Assembly: GCF_965638725.1 (NCBI RefSeq)
Contig: NC_134955.1
Coordinates: 5,562,316 to 5,626,315, forward strand
DNA from: Aptenodytes patagonicus
Taxonomy: Eukaryota; Chordata; Aves; Sphenisciformes; Spheniscidae
DNA: 64,000 nt
Direction of reading: 5' to 3'
Part shown: positions 20,401 to 35,400 of the stretch, piece by piece
Numbering within the stretch: position 1 is the stretch's first letter
How the letters are laid out: each line of letters opens with the position of its first letter
Made by a program: the position numbers and the translations under genes
The notes under the pieces: generated by a model
What the model was told of the DNA's origin: nothing
The model's input: only the letters and a program-made list of their open reading frames with translations
Database searches by the model: none

Positions 20401-23400
20401 GTGACATAAAATACAGGCCTGTGTTCAAAACGACATCTGTCTCTATTTACTGGAGCAATGTATGTAGTAATTTCTGATCTATTTGTGGAAACGCTGAACG
20501 GGATATCGTGTTCCCACAGGGCTAAAGCAGAGGGTTTGTTAACGTGAAAGCTTTTTTTAAAGATTATTCCTGGGTAATAAAATGAAAGCTCCGAGAAATT
20601 TAGACATAGTTCAGAATATAAAAGGCAGGGGAGAAAATGCCCCCTTAGACCAACCAACGTGTAGTTCCTGAGTGGAATTTCTTTACTGGCTGCGATGCGT
20701 CACTGCGGGGGCACAGTGTAAAAACAGGTCGGTTATCAGAAGGTAAACCTCCTTTTAACGGAAAACTCCAGTTTGTAGTAGGAAAGCCTGCTTTTGGGAG
20801 CTGATCCCAACAACTTGCATAATATCGCCTTACATATTTTTTTGTATACATGCTGTGGTGCTTTTAATGAGAAAATAAATGTCAAACTCATTCCACCACA
20901 GCTGTTAAATATGGATTTTATCCAGAGGTTGTCTCAGTTAAAGAAAAGAAAAAAAAAAAAAGTCCTTGGACTGGTGACTTGAGACTTACAACACTTTCCT
21001 TTTAGATGAGGATCCTGCAAATGAGGTTAAAGTCACTCTCTCTACAGCCCGGTGAGTGGCAAAGCAGAGCAGTGCCCTAGGAGGGATTAAGTCCCTCGCA
21101 TGCCTTCTTAACCCAGTAGCAATTATCTGGGAAGCTTAGGCCACACTTTGGAGAGCTGGGTAATACGGCTGAATTCCCTCAGGGGAAGAACTGAGTGACT
21201 GTCCCGCCCATCGCAGGTAAATGCTGTTTAGCCTCTATTTAAAAAAGGGGTCTGCAACTTCACTTTTTTTGCTGAGAAAATGAAAGAAAATGCTCTGCAG
21301 CTCTTTCTCCCTCGCAGGGGTTCCTGGAGGAAGGGCTTGGTTCCAGCTGTGGGCAGAGGTTCCAGGCTGGGGATGCCAAAGAAATGCTAAGGAAGCAACT
21401 GAAACCCAACTGTGGTGTAAGGCAGAGAGATGTTCTCTCAGCGCTTCCCTCCCAGGCAGTTTCCAGCTACGGTACTGCCTGGTGTGGTGTCCCATTCTGA
21501 GGTGTTTATAGGACTAATGGAAAGGCAGGTTTCGAGTGCATAGGGGTTTGATTTTTTTTAAATCAAAGTTTGTCTTTGGATCGGAGTAAAATTCAAAATT
21601 TTGAAAGTATAACTACAGCTGGAAAGTTTCCAGCTGCTGGTCAATGAAATTGTGCCCTAAGTATGGTGTCGCACCCTGGAAGGTTTTTGTAAGCAATTCT
21701 TTTCAACTTACAAACAAAATTCACAGTTGCTTTGCTTTTCAAGCTTTTATTTAACAGGTGCATTAGCAGCACGTGTTGAGAACCGAAGGCTGTGTTGAAA
21801 TGCGAGTTTTTGCACTCTGGAAAAGCCTCTGCAGAAATGAGATAACTATCATAAAATGGAAGGGCGCTTTAACATCTATGTACAAATGATTAATAATTAC
21901 TATGACGCAAGGAAAAACTAGGATAAGATATAAGGGCGCTGCTGAAAATGTGCTTTTAAAATTATGCTGAGAACTGTTGGCAGATACTTAGTTTAAGAAA
22001 AAAAAAAAAAAAAAAAAACCCAAAAAGCAGAAAACGAAACACCATTGTCTTTAGTATCTGTAAACTAATTAATGAGTTGTCTATACACATGGAGGAGAAG
22101 TACAGTCACCTAATATAAACGTGTAATTAAGAAGTTATAGGTAATGTAAAAATGTGGCCAGAGTTGCTGTGTCAGATGTTAAGTGACAAGGTAATAATGC
22201 AGTGAACTTTTCCGCTAGTTTTTTATTGTTATCTGGGGGTTGAACTGAAGAGCAGTGTAGTTGCCAGGTTGTGCTTCATTATCTAGCAGTAATTTCATTA
22301 TATTTGGTAGTAGCTTTTCATGTGCGCATGCGTATAAATGCGCGAAGGGGAAGGAAGATCCTTGTGTTGTATTGCTAGGGATAGTTCTTGCAATTATAAC
22401 ATAGTTATGGAAGGATTTTGAGGTGTCGGCTATCTGCAGAAAGCTGAATAATATGTCAGGAATTATTTATAGATTAAACGTTTTGTGGGGGAGGAGTTGA
22501 TTCTAGGTTGGGACTTGGTTACTTGGACTGTACTATAGAGGTGTGTGTTTTTCTTTGAAGGGCCTCCTGCAAGAACCTACAGCTGTTAAACCTGTGGCGT
22601 TCATTGCTTTAGTCTGATGCATGCCGAGAAAAGGCGTGCTAGCAGACTAGTTGGCTGCTGCTGATAAAAAGGTGGAGAATGAGGCAGGACGCCTGAACCA
22701 ACACTGGAAACTTCATGTCTTGTGCAACTGTGCTGACGTGCATTGTAAGCACTAATATCTCTCTTAATGTAACATAATACAGTTCTTAACTTGCCTATCT
22801 GGGTAGGCTGAGGGATGTAATATGGAAATCTGTGTAAGTGTAGTTCTCCAGAACAGCTGAGAGAATACCTTAATTCCACACCTGCAATACTCATATTGCA
22901 GTGATCCAGTGAAGGCTTCTGAATCTATTTCTGTGTGTTCAGAATACATCCACGTGTAAATTTGGATCACGCTTTTCACGCTGCATCAAGGCAGAACTAG
23001 CACGTATTCTCACACATTGTAGGCCTGCCTTCGGTCTCTCTCTTTAGCCCGTTTTCATCATTGGTTTCTGCTAATGTAGGGTTTCCGCTTTAGTTGTAAC
23101 AGGTCCCCAAGAAATGAGAAGAGAAATTGTCCTAGGTCCTGTTTGCACAGTTGTAATCTGGAATTTTCAATAGATCCTATAGATTAAAGGGTTATGGGAT
23201 TTACTACCTGGTTTGGGTTTTTTTTGCATTTGTAGTATAGTAGTCTGTTACAGATCTGACCATTAAGAATAATTTAAGAATAGACCAATATTTGATGTTA
23301 CTTGTGTTAAAAGACTTCATTCTAGGCTACTGTTTCAAATCAGACTTTTTTTTTCCAGTGTACGTGGATCACTCATTTACACATAACAGTATAATATAAG

Positions 23401-26400
23401 CACCTCATTATTTCATCTTGTGGGTTTGTCTGGGTCTTTTGGTACAGTCAGAGCCATTCTCCACTGGTTCTCAGTGAGGACCAGTAGAGGTAGCGAAGTT
23501 CCAAACGCTGTTTTTTAGGAAGTGAGAATTTCTTTGGGTGAAGTACAGTCTTATAACTGGAAATCCCAAGTGATCCCCTTGTCTTCCTTAGCAGGCTCCC
23601 AAGGGTAAAAGTGAAATTTGAGGCCTTTGGCAAGATAGCAAAACCCCAGCAAGCCATGTGGGTAGGGCTCGTGATGCAGATGGCTGGCCTTTAATTTTCT
23701 GCACTAGCCCTAAATTAGAAAGGGCCCTGTGGTTTGTTATTCAAAGAGGTTTTCTTAACTATCAGGTAGGAAATCAGAGAGCCTATGTTTGCACAACTTA
23801 AAGTGTGCTAGAAATATACCATGCTAAGGAGTAATGACTAGCAGACGTGGTTTTGAGGCCATTGGCAAGTTGGATGCCTTTGTGTACTTCGGTCCTGTTA
23901 ATCGACTGGTGCTTACATAAAAGCCTCTAAGTGATGGGAGCCATGGTCCATTGCCCTGCTCATTTTCTTGATTGATAGGAACTGTTTCTCTCTGGGGTCA
24001 GTGTATGACTTCCAGAGTCATTCCGTTGTCTTTAAAGTAATTTGGACAGAAAAATGTTAAGTCTTGCAAATTCGTACTTCAGGAAAAAAAATAATTTGAT
24101 GGGATTTGTTTATAAAAAGTCTTTCTATAGTTTCATATATTTTTATGTTGTTTAATATGAGAAAATGAAATACTCGTCCTAGTGAATACAGTAGCAAAAT
24201 TCTCAATGACACATTTCATTGGAAGCATAACCAAAATAGTATTGAACTAGGTAGAGCATGAGGACCAGAAGGAACAAAAAAATGCGTATGAACTTGACCA
24301 TCTGAAATTAAATGTCCAGGTAGCATGAAACTGAGGAATACTGCCAGAGGACAGTAAATTTGAGGTGTAGTTTTTTATATATTGCTTTTTACATTCTTAA
24401 TAAATGCACAAGTCATACATGTTCCTAGTTTATGCTAAACTTATCCCCGCCCTTTTCACTGTTTCCTTATCGTTAGTTCCCTGTTCATGTGTCGCTTTTC
24501 TCTTACAGTATCTATAGAAGATCTCTCATACAAGGATGGGAATGTGCTGTGTGTCTGTAGAATGAATAGTACGTTGGGCCCTCCACTACTGTTGAAAACT
24601 TGTGTATTGCAGATGCCAAAAGATATCAGAGATTGTGTTGCTTCAGGGTTACATCAGTGATTTCAGTGGAAGTTGGAGAAATGCATTAATGAATCATAGA
24701 AGGATGCTATAAGATTTTAAATGTACCTCTGGGAACACTAGGAAAGCAAGTCTATACCTAACACTAGGAAAGCAAGTCTATACCTAACGCTTTTTGAAGT
24801 GCTTGTAATTCCCTCGGAAATACCACCATTCCCCTTTCTTCACCTTTCCTTGAAGGAGAGGTGAGTGCACCTGGCACTTTCGTATATGTGCCAGGCCATT
24901 GCCTGAGCTGTTTATCTGCCTCTGTGGTCAGATGGTGCTGATGAAATCCAGCTCTGCACATATAAATAGTCTGAGTGCAAACAAACACAGCCATAGCGCT
25001 TCATGAGCTGTCGGGACTTCTGCAGTCTGGCTGGTATTTTACCACTCTGCTCTTCTGAGGTTTATTTGCCATCCTATTCCCCTTACTAACATGCATCTCA
25101 GTGCTACACAATTTAAAAATACCTGACTTTATCCAGCTATCACTGGTCTGGGCTTTCTTTTTTTAATTGTACTTGAACCTATTAATCAGTTTACGTGTGT
25201 CATTCTGCAAAATGATGATACCTGAAAGGTGTAAGTGCTAACTTCAGTGCTCACAGGATGCTTTAAGACTTGTCTATGCTGGTACGTACAATACGGTAAT
25301 GGTTATTGCCTTAACCGCGTTAAAATGCCATTCAAGTTACACCACTATGCTTGTGGTTTTTTGCTAAAAACAGATTTACACAACATTTTTTCTTCTTTTT
25401 TTTTTTTTTTTAACCCAGTGCCTTTTAATCAAAAGGGAGGTTTTATGGTTCTTTAAAAGGAAGGCAGCTGAGGGTAAACCTCTGTTCTGATTTAAAATAT
25501 CCTTTTACTATACTAAAGATTAGAACTGAGGACTTCATGTCTTTTCCAAATGGTAAATGAGATTTTCTTATTGTTGGGAACAGTTTTCTCTTCTGTATAT
25601 TTATGCCTATATAAAATACTGGTGGGGTTTTTCTTTTCTGTGTGTTGATAAGTACCTGTTCTCTGGAATCACTTGTTTAATAGTAAAACACATGCTGAAA
25701 ATTAATATGTCCATGAAGCAGACTATACTTGAATGCAGTCTTTTTTTTTTTTTAAAGGAATCAAAGTTATTTTAAAATTTTCCCAATAAATTTTCTTGGA
25801 TTTACTGAAAATTTAATGTCTTCATTGTTAAGGAATAGTTCTAAATTTTTAGGAGCAGCTCTGAGTGTGCATAAACCACCACTTCAAGCATAATTTTGAG
25901 ATGGAATCTTTGGTTCAGCAGTGCAGTTATTACTCTTCAGATGATGCCAGGTGAAGTAATAACGCTTATTTTACTTACTCAGGAGCCAGCATACTAGGTG
26001 GGTCCTCGGTTCCCCTAGGCAACTCAGTCATCCAGCTCTGGGAGGATATGGTCAATATACACATAAATTTAGTTAATAAGTCATTTTAAAGCAATGTTTT
26101 TCTTAGATATGGGAGGACTTACAATAGTCATTATGAAACTTTGTTGGAATGAGTGACCCTATTCGGGAGACATCTTTGTTCAGTATGCATTTTTGTTAGT
26201 GACTCAGTGCTGAATCAGACTCCTTATCAAAGATGGAAATGGGTCAGAGTAGATCCCACTGCAGCAGGAATCCCATGGTGATCTTTTGGGAGCAAAGGAC
26301 ACAGTACCGTAAATAGCGCATTGATTTAGTAATAAATAATTATGTTTTAAATTGAATTCTTTTTTCTGTCAGGCAGGCCAGGTTATTGAATAATGGCAGG

Positions 26401-29400
26401 GCTTTATTAAGATGGTAACTTCAAGACACCTAGGAATAAAATTTTCTTTCATTGCTTGGTAAGAATGAATATTAGGAAGCTTCTTTGTAGTGCAAAGTAG
26501 CTACCTCATAGCAACTGCGATGTAAGTTTGGGGTTTTTTAGGTTGTTGGGGTTTTGGTTGTTTTTTTTTTTCCCCCCCCTTTTTACAGGGACCATCAAAA
26601 ATTTGCTCTAGGGATACGTATGTGTGTAAACTGATATGCCGAAGGCATCAGACATACGCAGGACAGTGTGACAGGTCTGAAAGTTGTTTTTACCTGCTTG
26701 GTTTTGTTGACTGAAAGGGATGCTGTTACTGTGTCTAAGAAAATCGTGGAAATAAATGGAAGCAGTATTTTGGAAACGATGCTGAAAGTAATAGCAGTAC
26801 CAGTAGTAACACTGTCTTACTGCTGCTAAACAATAAACAGTTTGTCAGCACCTGCCTGAGAATCCTGGCTCTGACTTTGCCTGTGGAATAGCTCTGTCAG
26901 AAGTCTTAGGTGTGCAAGTGCAGATGATTTTCTAGTTTTAGAGGCAAAATGAAATTTTTGATCCCTAAAACTGTCTATTCAGCTGCCACTTGGCTTTAGA
27001 AGCACCTAATATGTTAACATTTTTACTGGTAGAAAGACATCTACCAAGAGCTCTACTTGGTGCAGATGAATCAGGATGATAGAAGTTGAAAGAAAGGCAA
27101 ACTTAAATGCCTTCTCTTGCTCTGCTTTCTGACGCAGAGTTGCTCTGAACTGTGCCAGACTGCAGCATCTACGCACCAGCTGCTCTGTGCCCAGCTGTAC
27201 CTTGAGAGCAGCAGCATCGGCCGAGATTTTTTTTTCTTCCCATCTGCCAGCAGACCCCAGCTTACCTAAGGGTGCTGAAGTGACATAGATCATCATCTTC
27301 CAGGGAAATTGCTGGTTAGGTACTGTTAAAGATGCTAGAGCATCCCGGGCTGTGCCTGTGCTAGTAATTAAAAAAGCTGAGGATTTTTCATTGGCCTAGA
27401 GGGCAAGTAGCACAGTCCAGCCATGTCCGTACGGCTGAACTCCCTTCTTTCCCAAGCAGGGCAGACTTCTCCAAAGACCAGAACTCGTCCTGTGGTGTCC
27501 TCCAGAGTGTGTTTCTGCTCTGTCGGGGAGAGTGCTAGAAGACAAAAACCGTTCCACAAAGTGCACTAATAATTAATTAGAGTGAGCAGTCCTGTGGTTG
27601 CGTCCGTGTCCTGGACCTCTTATTTTCCTAGTTGAGGCACAGCTGTTGTGACCAGGACGTGTCCTGTGACGGGTTGCACTTCTCCCAGAGAATGTGCAGG
27701 TCATTTTTGGTGCAGAGGGATAGATCACTAGTCGTGTGGCGACATTGAGCCGTGCTACTTAGCTCGCCCCAGCTCTCAGAAAATAAGGGGCTACAGGAGA
27801 CCTTGATTTACAACGGCATCCTTACTTTTTTGCGACAGCACTGAGTACACTTATTTGTGTTTTATGAGGTTTTATAAATGAAATTAAACAGCACTTATCA
27901 AAATAAACAGAATTTGTTTTGAGCTGCTTGTTTTCTTGCAGGTGACTTCAATTTTTAATTTTATAAAGCCTGTATTACCGTTGTAGTCATCAAAGAGAAT
28001 TTTCCACTTTCTGTCATACTGTCGTATAAAGGGTAGGTAGGTCATGCATGTGGTCTCCCATCCATTTATCTGATTTTAAATACGTGACAGCCAGTCGTAC
28101 TTGAATAGCTTGCGTGCCAATTCCGTAAATTGCAGCTACAGTAGCATCTTTGAAAAACTGTGAGCGTGTTGGCGTCTAGAAGGCTAAGGGTTTTTTCTTT
28201 CATCATGGAATGAATAGGAAGGTTTTGAAGGACAGCTTTTTGATTCCTGAAATACTAATCATACTAAACCACTTCTTTTAACCGGTAGGTCCAGACATGG
28301 AATTAAATTCTTTTTATTATTATATCTCAATTTTGCCATGTAGAAAGTGATTCAGGCACTGTGAACAAAGTTAAACTATTGTAGAGTGACTAATCATTTA
28401 ATTACACAAGAAGCCATTTTTCATGCTTGTTACAGAAATCATAAGATTGCACTAATAAAAGTACCTTTTTTGGTGGGGTAAACTACTTGTATTTTAAGAG
28501 GCGAAATCAGTCTTGATTATATTCTCCTGTCTTCAGTTCTGAATGTTGATTTCTGTGAGCTGTTTTGGATTACTGTTGATCGGATCATCTGGGTCTGTAA
28601 TTGAAATAGAAATGGTCTGTAATTCTTAGGGGTGGCATACTGAAAGTTTACAAGTAGGTTGCCCTGCGGTAGGGTGTAGTTTGGGACAGCGTATGTTAAT
28701 ACTGCAAAATTATAGGCCACGTGAAGCTCACTTATTTCCAATAATGTGCAAACTCCCAAGACGCACGTGTTTAAGGAGTTACAAATAGCTGTGTGCAGAA
28801 CTATAAGGCTGTTGGAGACAACGGTTACATTGGGAAGGAGGTGTTTCTTTCAGATGGGATATGTGCATGCCCATGATTTGAATAAATACTAAAATTATAT
28901 AGGTTTGAAACAATTTGCAAGGAGTGACTGCAATTTGTACAAACAAATTTTGTATTGAAAGGCCACTTATGTTTAGTAGGTGTCCTCATTCGTTCTTGGT
29001 GTGCAGGCATTTCTAGATCTCTTTACATACAGTAGAACGTGTAGTGTTGAAGAACAAGGCCGTTCCCTTAAATGTGATGGTTTTATCAGAATATTATTGT
29101 TTTACTCCATCTTTAGATACGAAGTTGTAATTTCTTGAAGAATTTTAAAGGCGTTTTCTTGTCTAGCAGAAACTATGATTGTCCCCCCTGCTGCTGATAC
29201 GGGAAAGTGATATCCTTGTTTGTGTTGCTGAATAAGGTGCCTGGACAAAAAGGTGAATGTCGATGTTTCAAGAGGAACCTGCTCCGTTGTTTCTGTCTAG
29301 GCCCGTCTCTCTTGTTTCCAGGGCTTGTTCTTTTGTTTGGGTATAGTGGCCGTATTGTAAAGGATAGAGGAGAATTATGAAATGAATTCATGTTAGAAGT

Positions 29401-32400
29401 GGATTTTACTTCTGGTTCTTACTGAAGTGTTTTTTTCCTTTTAAAGATGACATTGCGATTCTCACCAAGTTCAAGCCATCGCGGTCAGAAGGTATTGTAC
29501 TAACCGGCGTTACACTTTCCTCCCTTTTGTGTGTGTTCTCTGTCCTTTTTTCTTTTTTTTCCTGCTGAGGGCCTCTTGGCTATTGGATTTAAATTTACAT
29601 GAGTCACTGATATCACATATGAGCCAAGCTTTTTGCAGTGCTATTTACAAGTAAATTTTTAGCTCTCTGTGGGCAGCTCTCTTGGGTAAGAGCTAATTGG
29701 GCATCTCCATTTCTGGTGCTTGTTGCAGTTCTGGGTTGCGGCTCCTTTATACCTTCCTACATGACTTGGATATGCATTTCTTACACTGCTTGGGAACCTG
29801 TATGTGTGTTTTTTGAGGAGTGAACGTATTAAGTATGTTGTGCTTCTTAGTTAATGTTTTGCATTCTCTTTTTGCCTTCTTGCGTGCTGCACTAGGGTTA
29901 TTCAGTTTTATTCCCCTGGATCAGAGATACCAAGACAATTTCCTTTCACAAGTTGCAGAAGTAATCAGCTGTGGTGCTCGGAGAGCATTTAACATGTACA
30001 ACTCTAACCTCAGGAGCAAGCACGATTCAAACTTTCACAACTACAGAAAGGATAATCCAGAAAAAACAACCACCAAGGCAGCTGTTGTAGGCCATGGAAT
30101 CAGTTCGAGTCCTCTCAGCAGCATATGCAAATTGAACATTACAGCTCCAGGGACCAGGTGCCAGGCGGCTCCTGCCGTGGAGGGTTGTGTGACCAAATGT
30201 TTGGGCTTTCAGCTCCTGGGCTCGCTACCTTAGGCCGAAGGGTAGGTAGGCAGAGGCCCTGCTTCCCAGGGCGGTAGGCAGAGCAGGCAGCAGAGCGTGA
30301 GGTGATGATCCCTTTCTTTCATCAGGCAGCGGGCTGCTGCCCTGGGCAGCTGCCACGTTTGCACACAGAGCCAGCCCTGTATGAAGGTAGACCCTCTGCT
30401 TAGGATTATTCTTGCAGAAACAGTTTCTCAAGTAAGTTAATCTGAATATTTTGATAGTTGTTTCTTGAGCCAAGACTTCTGTGTTCTTACTATAATATTC
30501 TCCCGCTATGTTCTATTTGTTTCTCGTACATGTTGAATGCTTGTGCTGTGTTGGGAGGTGAAGTGAATTCAGTTCTTGTGCTGAAGCTGTTCCTGTAAAC
30601 CTTTTCTGTGTTTGGTGGTCTGTCTTACAGCGTAGCCCCTGTAGCATTTATGATATATTTTGGTAGGCAGAATGATCCCAAATTACTTACTTCCACGCTA
30701 ATGTTTTAGACATGGCTTAACGCTGGTCTCCCAACTTGTATCAGCATATGCAAACATCTTTCTACAGGTGCATGAATAAAACTTAAATGTTCAAATTATA
30801 TCAACCAATACAGATTTTGTAGGCATAGTTTGCTTTAGCAAAATAGCATGCGACAACTTTGAATGTCTTAGCATTCAGAAACTTGATTATATGTTATATA
30901 CCGTTATATACTATTGCCCAGTTTCTCGTCACATCATGTATGCGTACAGTTACAAATTACAGAGACCATTTTCTGTAAGTGAACTTAGAGACAGCTTGAG
31001 AGCCTTTTGTTCTCTCTATTTTTTTTCTTTTGTCTAAGTAGCTTATTATAGGTTTTAGAAAAACTGGTTTATGTCCTGCCTGGATGCAATTTTGACATCA
31101 AATATTTGCAGGTTACAAAAAAAAGTAGGTTGGTTTTATTGGTAGGACTGATCTAGCCATAGTTGTCTGACAGTGGTCCAGTCTAAGCTGTGCTAGTCAG
31201 TCTGTTCAGTCTAAGCTATACCCATCAATACTTCCTTGCTGTTTCATGAAGAAAGGAGTATGATGAATCCTTTTTTTGGAAGAAAGAGGCAACTTTATTA
31301 GATGCCTGCTCTAGATTGTGACGAGCTGTTTTCAAAACTGCTTATCCTTTTCCATTGGTGGTGGAGTTACTTAGATGCCTGATTTAGGAGACTGGTCTGT
31401 CTGTCTAATCAGCAGAGAGATGGTTGTTTAAAAAAACTTCTTGGTGCAGGAGCCTAGCTTACGGGCTCTGAATTGCTCTCCAGAGGGAATTGTTGACAGA
31501 GTAGGCTCAGAGCCACAAACCCAGCAAATCTCTCAGTATGGTTTAGGGGTCTGAAGATATTCAATGTGATTTTTTCCCTATAATGTTAACGTTTCAGTAA
31601 CAGTGTCCTTGGTGGACTGACTATATTTGCGGGAAAGTCATGTTGGAGTTCAATACTGTTGCTAAAATGGAGGTGTTGGTTTGTGGTTTTTTTTTTAAAC
31701 AACAAGAAACTTGATAGTTTAAGTTGATATTACTATTCTTGATCCTGTCATCATATCTCCATTATGTGGGCGTCTGTAATCTTGAGGTTATACACCATTA
31801 ATCCCTTAGCAACAAAAAAAATGTTCAATTTCTAGCAAGCAACCCCAGAGATAATTGAACTTTCATAACTGAGGCAGCAAAGCTCCAGGTGTGAGACTCT
31901 CATAGACAATCACCTATCAGACATTTGAGACAAGAAAGAGTTTTATCTCATCAAATACGTGATGCTGACAGATTTTTGTTTATCACATTTAAAAATGTGT
32001 TTCTGTGACTGCAAGGTTACAACCAGGTAGTACAGACTGAGTGTATTGTGTCTCGCAGCGTTTTCCCTTCAAAGAACCATTCTTGAAGATTTTATGTAGC
32101 GGAGTATTATTTTCCAGCTTTTGCTTTTGTTTGTTCATAGCTCCATGCCTTCAAGGTTCACTTCATTTTCAGATACAATCATATTTTAAAATAAGGAATG
32201 TATTTATGTGAATCTTTCTTTCAATGTTCCTTAGGGGAAGAATGCAATGGACCTTTATGTGAAACTGTTTCAACTGCAGGATCAGAAGTCCCAAGCAGCT
32301 CGGAGGTAAGGTCTAGTACAGATGGTGTTAACATACTACTGGTAGGAAGAAAGAGGAACAACTGCTGTGAGAGAGAGAATTAGTTTTAAAACTAATATTT

Positions 32401-35400
32401 CTTTTAGATTGTCTTATACCTACTTTTTTATCCATGTGAACATTTTCTTCCTCTAGTGTTCTGAAAGAGCAAAACAATGAAAGTAACACTGATATATAAG
32501 GGACTTAAAGGGTTAGCGCTACAACACAGTAGTAGTAGAAAACAGTATAGGCTTAACAGTGTTTCCAGTATCAGTCTTGAAATGAGACTCACATGATCAT
32601 TTAATGTTTTGGCAATTGGAAAAACATAATGCTTCTGCACAAACCCAACACTTTGTTTTATGCTGTGTATTATGTTGCTGGCTTGATAAGGAAATCAAGG
32701 CACTTTTGCGTTCCTCTGCTCTAGGAACTTTTTGACAGTGCAGCAAGATTTATGAAAGAGCAAATGAAGATTTGAGTTATAAGAATACCTCTTCCTTGCA
32801 ACGTGTGCAATCCAAATAGCATCATCAGCTATTCATTTTTTCACAGTACCTCATTGCTTAATATGTACAGTACACAATAGCTTAAATAGACAGCGGTGTG
32901 TGGTTACTATTCAGTTAAGGAACAGGTTAAAAAAGCATATTGAAAATAGGCATTCTTGAAATTGGTATTATATTTTAATTTCTATTGTCTGATTTCTTTA
33001 TTATGGTTATTATATGCTTAGAGGAAGATAGGAAGAGTTTTAGATAGGAAAAAGTAGTCTCATACTCGCCATGAAAACTCATCAGAAATGATATCTATTG
33101 AATTGAGTGTTGGAAAACTGTAGTTGTTCTGCTGAACATCTTAAGAGTAAAACATGTCCTCACCTACCTCTAAGAGGCAAGTTTGGAGATGGTCCTGTGA
33201 AGACAGAACTCGGAAGTGCTTCCTAGGTTACACAGCTCTTTATCTTGGTAGCACATGCAACCATATCATCTAAATGTTTTCATAAATCTGCCAGTTCCAT
33301 CTTAAAAATTGTTAGTGTGTTCACCCTGCTACTTTCTCAATCTATTGTAGGAGTTGTAGTAATCTTTTTCTCTGGGAAAATTTTCAGTGAACAGCCATAT
33401 CAAATATTTCACTGAACGCGGGGCAGATACGATCTCAAATTATAGCATATGAATCATCATACCATGATAAGCATTGGAGTCTGAAGCTGATTCTGAGTTC
33501 CTTTTGAGTGTCTCTGAGTAGATGGAGATGACCTATTTCACCAAAGCCTGAAAGAATTCACTTGATGACTTAGGACGTAGGAAAAGGCAGGAAACATGGG
33601 AGAAAGGGTGCAATGCATGTGTCATATGTAGAGACGTGGGATTTGAACCTTGTTTGAAGGGTGAAAGATTCATGATGGGGTGGGAAAGGAGGCTTTGATC
33701 TTCAGGACTTTCTTGTCTGGGAAGTAGTCTCCTTATGAAAAATATATCTGGTTACCCTCTCAAAAACCTCTCGTTGGTAACTTCATGCTGCCTTTTCTCT
33801 TGTTTTCTACTTATGCAGGTTCCTTACATAATTATTTTTCTTCATAATTTGTTCTTAAATATCACAAAGTATTGTCATATTAGCAATATTAGTCAGTAGT
33901 TGACTTGATGACTCAGTTTTTTTGTTTTGTTATTTTCCTCTCTCCCTCTAAGAAGAGATGGCTTATTTGGCTTTAGATAGTTTGTTTCTCCAGATCAGCT
34001 GGTTATCTGATGTTTGCTTACATTTGAGGTAGTACTTTTCTGTGCATTGTGTTATCCTACCCCATGTCCCCTAATACAGTCTCATTTATTTGATTTTTGC
34101 TTTCTATAAATTAACCAGACATAGTTACAGAGTTACTCTTAATCTTCTTGCCCAGTTTCACACTCTTATCAGCCGTGACAGGCTTAGTTCTTGATGATTA
34201 ATGTCCTAGATATTCAGGTTAAGTCTATCCTTAAAGGTTTTCCGTGAATTCATGCCAACAGTAAGATAGCCCTGATTTTTTTTTTCATATAATGCTAATC
34301 CTTTATCATCATGTATTGTCACAACTTGAGTTTTCTTCTCTAGAAACTGTAAGAATTTCTTTTCCCTCAGTTCTTCGCTAGGCTGCCTTTTGTCATCCTT
34401 GATGCATTCCCGTAGGAACTGAGCAGGGTCATCTATCCTGGCATGAAAGACAAGCCATGGTTTCTCCTCTTTTCACCAAGACCCTTTTGAGCTCAGGTCA
34501 ACATGCTTTGTTCTTGTTTTGACAGATACTACATTTCTTTATTTTATAACTTTAGTCTGGTGATAGGTTGGTAACTTTCTTGTTGCTTAATCATGTACTT
34601 AACTTTGTTCCTGCAATTGGAAAATACGAACGCTTGGAAGTCTTAAAACAATTTAAGTCAGGTAATTTTACAATAGAAATGGAATTAATTCATAAAAAGA
34701 CCATTGGGAAAGAGTTAAATGCATTTGCATTCGGGTCACAACTTCATTGTGCTTGGGCTGTCTTTTCTTTTGGAAGAGAAGAAACTTAACATACAATAAC
34801 AGTATGCTTCTGCTCAGCAGTAGGGAGAAAAAGCCTTATTGTTGATTTAGCAACAAAAGAGGGGAAAAAAAGAAATCTAGATTCAAATATGGAGAACAGA
34901 AAGCATTACCTGTCCATAATTCAGTGGCTTTTTTTTCTTTTGTAATCCATAAAGGAATACGTGATTTGTACTTAAGGAATGATGCAAGTAAAACAAAAAT
35001 GAAGGTGAAAAACAGTCTGTAGTGAAGCCTGCCAACATATATACAGAAGTCAGATGAAGTCCAGGACTCAAAGCAATTGAGTCTCCAATCAATGGTGCAT
35101 TTGGTCCTTCCTTATGATTTCACATTTGTGCTCTAATCCACTGCTTCTTCCCTACTTTTACCCTTTTTTTAAAATTTTATCTGCTTCTTGTTGAATCTCC
35201 TTATTTTTTTTCTTTTTAATGTCCCACAAAGACAAAATAAACAGGATGGCTTGGCGTTCAAGAGCTTTTCATATTGCAAGCCTTCTAGCATGCATCATTT
35301 CTAGATGCTTTGTCATGCAGGGAGGCAAGGAGATGTTTTCAGCAAAGAGCAGACTGGAGAGGAAATTAAAAAAAGGATATGATAGGGATATATTCAAATA